A stretch of DNA of 8,534 nt from Rhizobacter sp. (GTDB taxonomy: Bacteria > Pseudomonadota > Gammaproteobacteria > Burkholderiales > Burkholderiaceae_C), in assembly GCA_025359585.1 (NCBI GenBank), contig JANYFX010000144.1, positions 1 to 8,534 on the forward strand. The letters are read 5' to 3'. This document shows positions 5,483 to 8,534 of this stretch, piece by piece. Positions within the stretch are counted from its first letter, which is position 1; each line of letters starts with the position of its first letter. The position numbers and the translations under genes were made by a program. The notes beneath the pieces were generated by a model. The model was not told the DNA's origin and ran no database searches. It saw only the letters and a program-made list of their open reading frames with translations.

Positions 5483-6493
5483 TCAGCTCACGCTCTGCAT
5501 GCGCACCTGGCCACGCTCCTGTTCCATCGTCTGCGCAAGCAGCTTGACGAGGGCGTAGACCGTGTCGATGTGCGGCGTGGGCGTGTCGGTCAGGCGCGCC
5601 AGCTCGACCACCGCGCCGACCAGCGCGTCGATCTCGGGCGCACGCCCGGCTTCCACGTCCTGCAGCATCGAGGTCTTGTGCTTGCCGACCTTCTCGGCCC
5701 CGGCGATGCGCTTGTCGATCGTCACGCGGAAGGTGATGCCGAGCTTGTTGGCCACCAGCTGCGCCTCGGTCATCATCGCCGCAGCGAGCGCGTGCGTCAG
5801 CGGGAACTGGCAGATGTCGACCAGCGTGGCGTGGCTCAGGCTGCTGACCGGGTTGAAGGTCAGGTTGCCCCACAGCTTGAGCCAGATCTCGGAGCGGATG
5901 TTGTCGATCACCGGCGCCTTGAAGCCGGCGTTGGTGAAGCAGGCCGCCACGCGGTTGACACGTTCGCTGATCGAGCCGTCGAGCTCCCCGAGCGGGAAAC
6001 GGTCACCTTCGATGTGCTGCACCACGCCCGGCGCCACCAGCTCGGAAGCGGGGTAGACGACGCAGCCGAGCACCCGCTCGGCCGGGATCATCTTTCCGAC
6101 CACACCGCTCGCATCCACGCTCTTCACCTGCGTGCCTTCGAGCGCGCCGCCGTGCTGGTGGAAGTACCAGTAAGGCACGCCGTTCTGCATCGTCACGACG
6201 ACGGTCTCGGGGCCGAAGAGCTTGGGCACGTCGTTCGCCACGGCCTCGACTTGATGCGCTTTCAGCGCCAGGATCACCACGTCTTGCGGGCCGGCCTGCG
6301 CGTAGTCGTTGGTGGCCTTCACGTTGCGCGTGGTCTGGCGCGAGCCGTCGGCCGCGATCAGGGTGATGCCGTTGTCGCGGATCGCCGTCAAGTTGGCGCC
6401 CCGCACGATGAAGGTCACGTCTTCCCCGGCGAGGGCGAGCTTGGCGCCCACCAAACCGCCGATCGCGCCTGCGCCGATCACTGCTATCTTCAT
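5483..6493 (-). CDS. 2-dehydropantoate 2-reductase family (PanE/ApbA) oxidoreductase
   Basis: 336 residues. The Rossmann NAD(P)H-binding motif GAGAIGG is at 7-13, directly after a beta strand. Further family landmarks are QNG with Asn104; IWLKLWGNLTFNP with the probable catalytic Lys206 and Asn210; and HKTSMLQDVEAGRAPEID at 272-289 with conserved acidic residues. Classical PanE reduces ketopantoate to pantoate for coenzyme A synthesis, with NADPH as donor in the cytoplasm. This protein is longer than E. coli PanE (303). Its context with an FAH-family hydrolase and a LysR regulator, not panB/panC, suggests it may reduce another 2-oxo acid in a catabolic pathway. The ATG at 6493 is chosen because GGAG lies six bases before it and the Rossmann motif begins immediately; the open frame upstream is not protein-like. 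The family is certain, the substrate is not. Confidence 0.9.
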   Translation of the reverse strand: MKIAVIGAGAIGGLVGAKLALAGEDVTFIVRGANLTAIRDNGITLIAADGSRQTTRNVKATNDYAQAGPQDVVILALKAHQVEAVANDVPKLFGPETVVVTMQNGVPYWYFHQHGGALEGTQVKSVDASGVVGKMIPAERVLGCVVYPASELVAPGVVQHIEGDRFPLGELDGSISERVNRVAACFTNAGFKAPVIDNIRSEIWLKLWGNLTFNPVSSLSHATLVDICQFPLTHALAAAMMTEAQLVANKLGITFRVTIDKRIAGAEKVGKHKTSMLQDVEAGRAPEIDALVGAVVELARLTDTPTPHIDTVYALVKLLAQTMEQERGQVRMQSVS

Positions 6494-6539
6494 GTCGAAC
6501 TCCGGTAGTTGAATCTTTGCGCAAGCGCTGGCGAGAAAC

Positions 6540-7307
6540 TCAGCCGAAGCGGTTGACGAGCTTGCCGATGCCGCCGATCTCGACCTCGACCACACTGTCG
6601 GGCTTCATCGAGCCGACACCGACCGATGTACCGCACAGGATCACGTCGCCGGGGTAGAGCGTCATGTCGAGGGAGATCAGGCTGACCAATCGTTGCACCG
6701 AAAAGCGCATGTCGCTGATCGGGTAATTCTGCCTAACTTCGCCGTTGAGCGTCGTCGTCACCGTGAGCGTCGTGGGGTCGAGGCCGGTGGCGACCACCGG
6801 GCCCATCGGGCAGAAGGTGTCGAAGCCCTTGGCGCGTGTCCATTGCGCGAACGACGCGTCGCGGTTGAGGATGTCGGCCACCGTCACATCGTTGGCGCAG
6901 GTGTAGCCGAACACGTGGGCCAGCGCATCGGCCTCGGCCACGCCGCCGCAGGTCTTGCCGATCACGATGCCGAGCTCGCCTTCGAACACCACCTTGGCCT
7001 CGACGTGCGGCTTGCGAATCAGGTCGCCATGGGCGGCGAAGGAGTTCGGCGACTTCAGCAGGTACAGCGGTTCCGGCGGGTCGGCCAGCTTGAGCTTGGC
7101 GGCGAGCGCGTGGAAGTTGTTCCACATCGCGATGACCTTGCTCGGCGCGGTGGGCGAGAGCAGGCGCACATCACTGAGCGCGAGCACGGTGCCGGTGGCT
7201 TGCGGCTCGCCGAACATGTCGCCGGCATATTCCTGCACCTGCGTGCCGGCCAGCGTGCCAAACCCGACCTTGCCGGCGTGCTCGAAGCGGACCCAACGGG
7301 TTTGCAT
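6540..7307 (-). CDS. Fumarylacetoacetate hydrolase (FAH) family protein
   Basis: 255 residues, the size of the small FAH-fold enzymes (FAHD1, fumarylpyruvate hydrolase, HpcE-type isomerase/decarboxylase). A short N-terminal domain is followed by the catalytic FAH domain. Family motifs are YLLKSPNSF at 82-90, the metal-binding acids in FEGELGIVIGK (Glu109, Glu111), the CANDVT segment with Asp140, KGFDTFCPMGP at 160-170, and the C-terminal LYPGDVILCGTSVGVG. These enzymes cleave or isomerise acylpyruvates or related beta-diketo acids with Mg2+ or Mn2+ in the cytoplasm. The exact substrate cannot be read from motifs. It precedes the PanE-like gene by 46 bases and is probably the first gene of a three-gene operon ending in the LysR regulator. 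A GTG at 7310 is immediately upstream of the chosen ATG at 7307; the AGAGAG spacing favours the ATG. Confidence 0.9.
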   Translation of the reverse strand: MQTRWVRFEHAGKVGFGTLAGTQVQEYAGDMFGEPQATGTVLALSDVRLLSPTAPSKVIAMWNNFHALAAKLKLADPPEPLYLLKSPNSFAAHGDLIRKPHVEAKVVFEGELGIVIGKTCGGVAEADALAHVFGYTCANDVTVADILNRDASFAQWTRAKGFDTFCPMGPVVATGLDPTTLTVTTTLNGEVRQNYPISDMRFSVQRLVSLISLDMTLYPGDVILCGTSVGVGSMKPDSVVEVEIGGIGKLVNRFG

Positions 7308-7328
7308 CACGTGCTCTCTTCAATCTGC

Positions 7329-7368
7329 TGCGAAAGCGCCGGCGACTCAGGCCGGCGCGGCTTTCGCA
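7329..7368. other. Large hairpin in the leader of the FAH operon
   Basis: TGCGAAAGC at 7329-7337 pairs with GCTTTCGCA at 7360-7368, and GCCGGC at 7338-7343 pairs with GCCGGC at 7351-7356. A three-base bulge separates the two stems and the loop is seven bases. A TTTT run follows on the plus strand, where no upstream gene exists; on the minus strand no T-tract follows. It may end or process the transcript of the 109-aa gene, or act in the FAH leader. Confidence 0.55.
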
Positions 7369-7447
7369 TTTTCCGCAAATGCTCCCTTCAGTGTGGTGTC
7401 ACGACGGGGATCGGTCGATTGTCGGCGAACTCGCCAGCAACCCGCTT

Positions 7448-7777
7448 TCAGGCACCGAGTTCGCCGCCCAAAGTCTGGGCCCAGTCGAAATGCCGGCAGG
7501 GACGGGCCGCCGACGCCGTGGCGCGCTTGCGGTGGACCGACTGCTTCTCCTGGATCACGCCGACCAGGAACGCCGTGTCGTAGGCCTTCAGCAAGTGCGC
7601 CTGCTGCGTTTCGAGGTAGTGGCGCAGCTGTTGTTCGGCGTTCAGGCCGCTGCGCGTGAGCTGGCTGTAAGTGTCGGAATCCCAGTGCCAGCGAAAACCC
7701 AGCTCGTGGAAGGCGGCGTTGTAGGCGTTGCGTTCGGTTTCGTCGAACCGGTATTGGCTGGGGAAATCGTTGACCAT
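7448..7777 (-). CDS. Conserved-looking protein of unknown function (109 aa)
   Basis: The reading begins MVNDFPSQYRFDETERNAYNAAFHELGFRWHWDSDTY and ends at the TGA at 7448-7450. The ATG at 7777 is well supported by AAGGAG six bases upstream; a longer reading from a TTG at 7822 would bury that site. The protein is soluble, rich in aromatic and charged residues, has no signal peptide or membrane segment, and looks mostly helical. The C-terminal 30 residues are basic (VHRKRATASAARPCRHFDW). I do not recognise a named family. It lies between the formate dehydrogenase alpha gene and the FAH operon, all on the same strand, with an AT-rich palindromic region upstream. It probably has its own promoter. 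A link to formate metabolism is possible only by position. Confidence 0.75.
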   Translation of the reverse strand: MVNDFPSQYRFDETERNAYNAAFHELGFRWHWDSDTYSQLTRSGLNAEQQLRHYLETQQAHLLKAYDTAFLVGVIQEKQSVHRKRATASAARPCRHFDWAQTLGGELGA

Positions 7778-7857
7778 GAGCTGCTCCTTGAACTGGTTTT
7801 CCGCGCTGCCCGTCTCGGGCAAATCGCGTCGGCGTGTTCAAAATGTAGGCTCGGTGA

Positions 7858-7901
7858 TCGATAAGTGATAGTTAAACTATTTTATGAAAAGCATTCAGTA
7901 A
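7858..7901 (-). promoter_or_regulatory. AT-rich region with palindrome, likely promoter/operator of the 109-aa gene
   Basis: Against a GC-rich background this stretch is strikingly AT-rich. ATAGTT-A-AACTAT at 7868-7880 is a perfect inverted repeat with the T-N11-A form seen in LysR-type binding sites. It lies about 90-100 bases upstream of the 109-aa start and 41 bases after the formate dehydrogenase stop. I cannot fix -35/-10 boxes with confidence. Confidence 0.4.
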
Positions 7902-7920
7902 AGGTGATGGATCGGCGAGC

Positions 7921-8534
7921 TCACGCCAGCGCCGCGTCCAGCACGTTCTGCAAGGCGATTCCGCCGCCATAACTGCCCTGCGCCGGCGCCACGCCACCCA
8001 GCGTTACGCGGACCGCGCAGTACTTGAATTCGGGGATCTTCGCGAACGGGTCGAGCGCCGCGTTGGTCAGGCGGTTGATCGCCGCTTCGTAGTAGCAGAA
8101 GGGCACGAAGACCGCACCGCGCGGCGAGCTTTCGTCGGCGCGTGCGTAGAGCACCACCTCGCCGCGGCGTGATTCGATCGTCACCACATCGCCCGGCTGG
8201 CCGCCCATCGCGGCCAGGTCGAGCGGGTGCACCAGCGCCACCGGATCGGGCTCGAGCGTGTCGAGCGTGGTGGCGCGCCGCGTCATGCTGCCGGTGTGCC
8301 AGTGTTCGAGCTGGCGGCCGGTGATCAGCACCATCGGGTAATCGGCATCCGGCCGTTCGTTGGCCGGGATGATGTCGGCCGGGACGAAGCGCGCACGCCC
8401 ACCTTCACGCGGGAAGTCTTCGACGAAGACGACCGGGTCGCCGGGGTCGCCCTCGTTGCGGCACGGGTAGGTGACGGCGTGCTCGCGGTCGAGCCGTTCC
8501 CAGGTGATGCCGGCGATGCTGGGCATCGTGTGGC
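7921..8534 (-). CDS. Formate dehydrogenase alpha subunit, C-terminal part (5' end outside window)
   Basis: About 203 C-terminal residues of a molybdopterin oxidoreductase. The TMPSIAGITWERLDREHAVTYPC segment leads into the molybdopterin dinucleotide-binding domain: MVLITGRQLEHWHTGSMTRR, PVALVHPLDLAAMGGQPGDVVTIESRRGEV, and the closing AVFVPFCYYEAAINRLTNAALDPFAKIPEFKYCAVRV. This is the pattern of the large catalytic subunit of NAD-linked or related cytoplasmic formate dehydrogenases (FdsA/FdhF-like), which oxidise formate to CO2 at a Mo or W centre. The active-site Cys/Sec and the iron-sulfur regions lie outside the window. After the usual end comes a Gly/Ala-rich tail of about 26 residues (LGGVAPAQGSYGGGIALQNV...). 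The frame runs unbroken to the window edge, and the Met near 8526 is internal. No fdsC/fdhD or fdsD follows, unlike the Cupriavidus fdsGBACD order, so the exact type is open. Confidence 0.9.
   Translation of the reverse strand, partial: HTMPSIAGITWERLDREHAVTYPCRNEGDPGDPVVFVEDFPREGGRARFVPADIIPANERPDADYPMVLITGRQLEHWHTGSMTRRATTLDTLEPDPVALVHPLDLAAMGGQPGDVVTIESRRGEVVLYARADESSPRGAVFVPFCYYEAAINRLTNAALDPFAKIPEFKYCAVRVTLGGVAPAQGSYGGGIALQNVLDAALA

Noticed and set aside
5444..6508. 354-codon plus-strand frame
   Set aside because: It lies opposite the PanE-like gene, with Arg/His/Asp-rich antisense composition. The minus-strand protein has clear Rossmann and catalytic motifs.
6693..7583. 296-codon plus-strand frame
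   Set aside because: It lies opposite the FAH-family gene and the 109-aa gene and has no recognisable domain.
1..8534. CRISPR array or insertion sequence
   Set aside because: I saw no regularly spaced repeats and no transposase or integrase coding sequence.

Overview
High-GC chromosomal DNA with betaproteobacterial (Burkholderiales-like) gene content. The evidence is the CbbR-like LysR regulator, the ketopantoate-reductase/FAH pair, the formate dehydrogenase alpha subunit and the strong G/C third-position bias. This assignment rests on recognising protein families by eye, not on a search.

Left part (1-1457). The window opens inside the 3' end of a leuC-type gene (isopropylmalate dehydratase large subunit). 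No stop codon follows the LeuC C-terminus. The frame runs straight into an unrelated, lower-GC, three-helix membrane protein that has its own ribosome-binding site and ends at 943. A non-coding stretch of about 510 bases follows. It holds an extended -10 promoter-like sequence, two tRNA T-arm-like motifs, hairpins and a strong intrinsic terminator (a candidate small RNA), and then the promoter and operator-like repeats of the next operon.

Middle part (1458-4517). A hipB-hipA toxin-antitoxin operon comes first, with overlapping stop and start codons and an apparently intact HipA kinase. Next are a divergent pair of small exported proteins: a 191-aa protein of unknown function (minus strand) and a 71-aa histidine-rich protein (plus strand). 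Then comes a 57-aa orphan gene with a consensus TATAAT promoter overlapped by a perfect inverted repeat. A symmetric hairpin closes this block.

Right part (4519-8534). Everything reads on the minus strand. Closest to the right edge is the C-terminal molybdopterin-binding part of a formate dehydrogenase alpha subunit. It is followed by an AT-rich gap with a palindrome, a 109-aa orphan gene, and a leader containing a large hairpin. An operon-like set follows: fumarylacetoacetate-hydrolase-family enzyme, then 2-dehydropantoate 2-reductase-family enzyme, then LysR regulator, with gaps of 46 and 25 bases. These three probably work together in catabolism of an organic acid whose identity cannot be read from the sequence.

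No complete tRNA, rRNA, insertion sequence or CRISPR array is visible. The most unusual points are the LeuC/membrane-protein in-frame junction, the candidate structured RNA beside it, the His-rich exported peptide, and the orphan 57-aa gene with its operator-like promoter.
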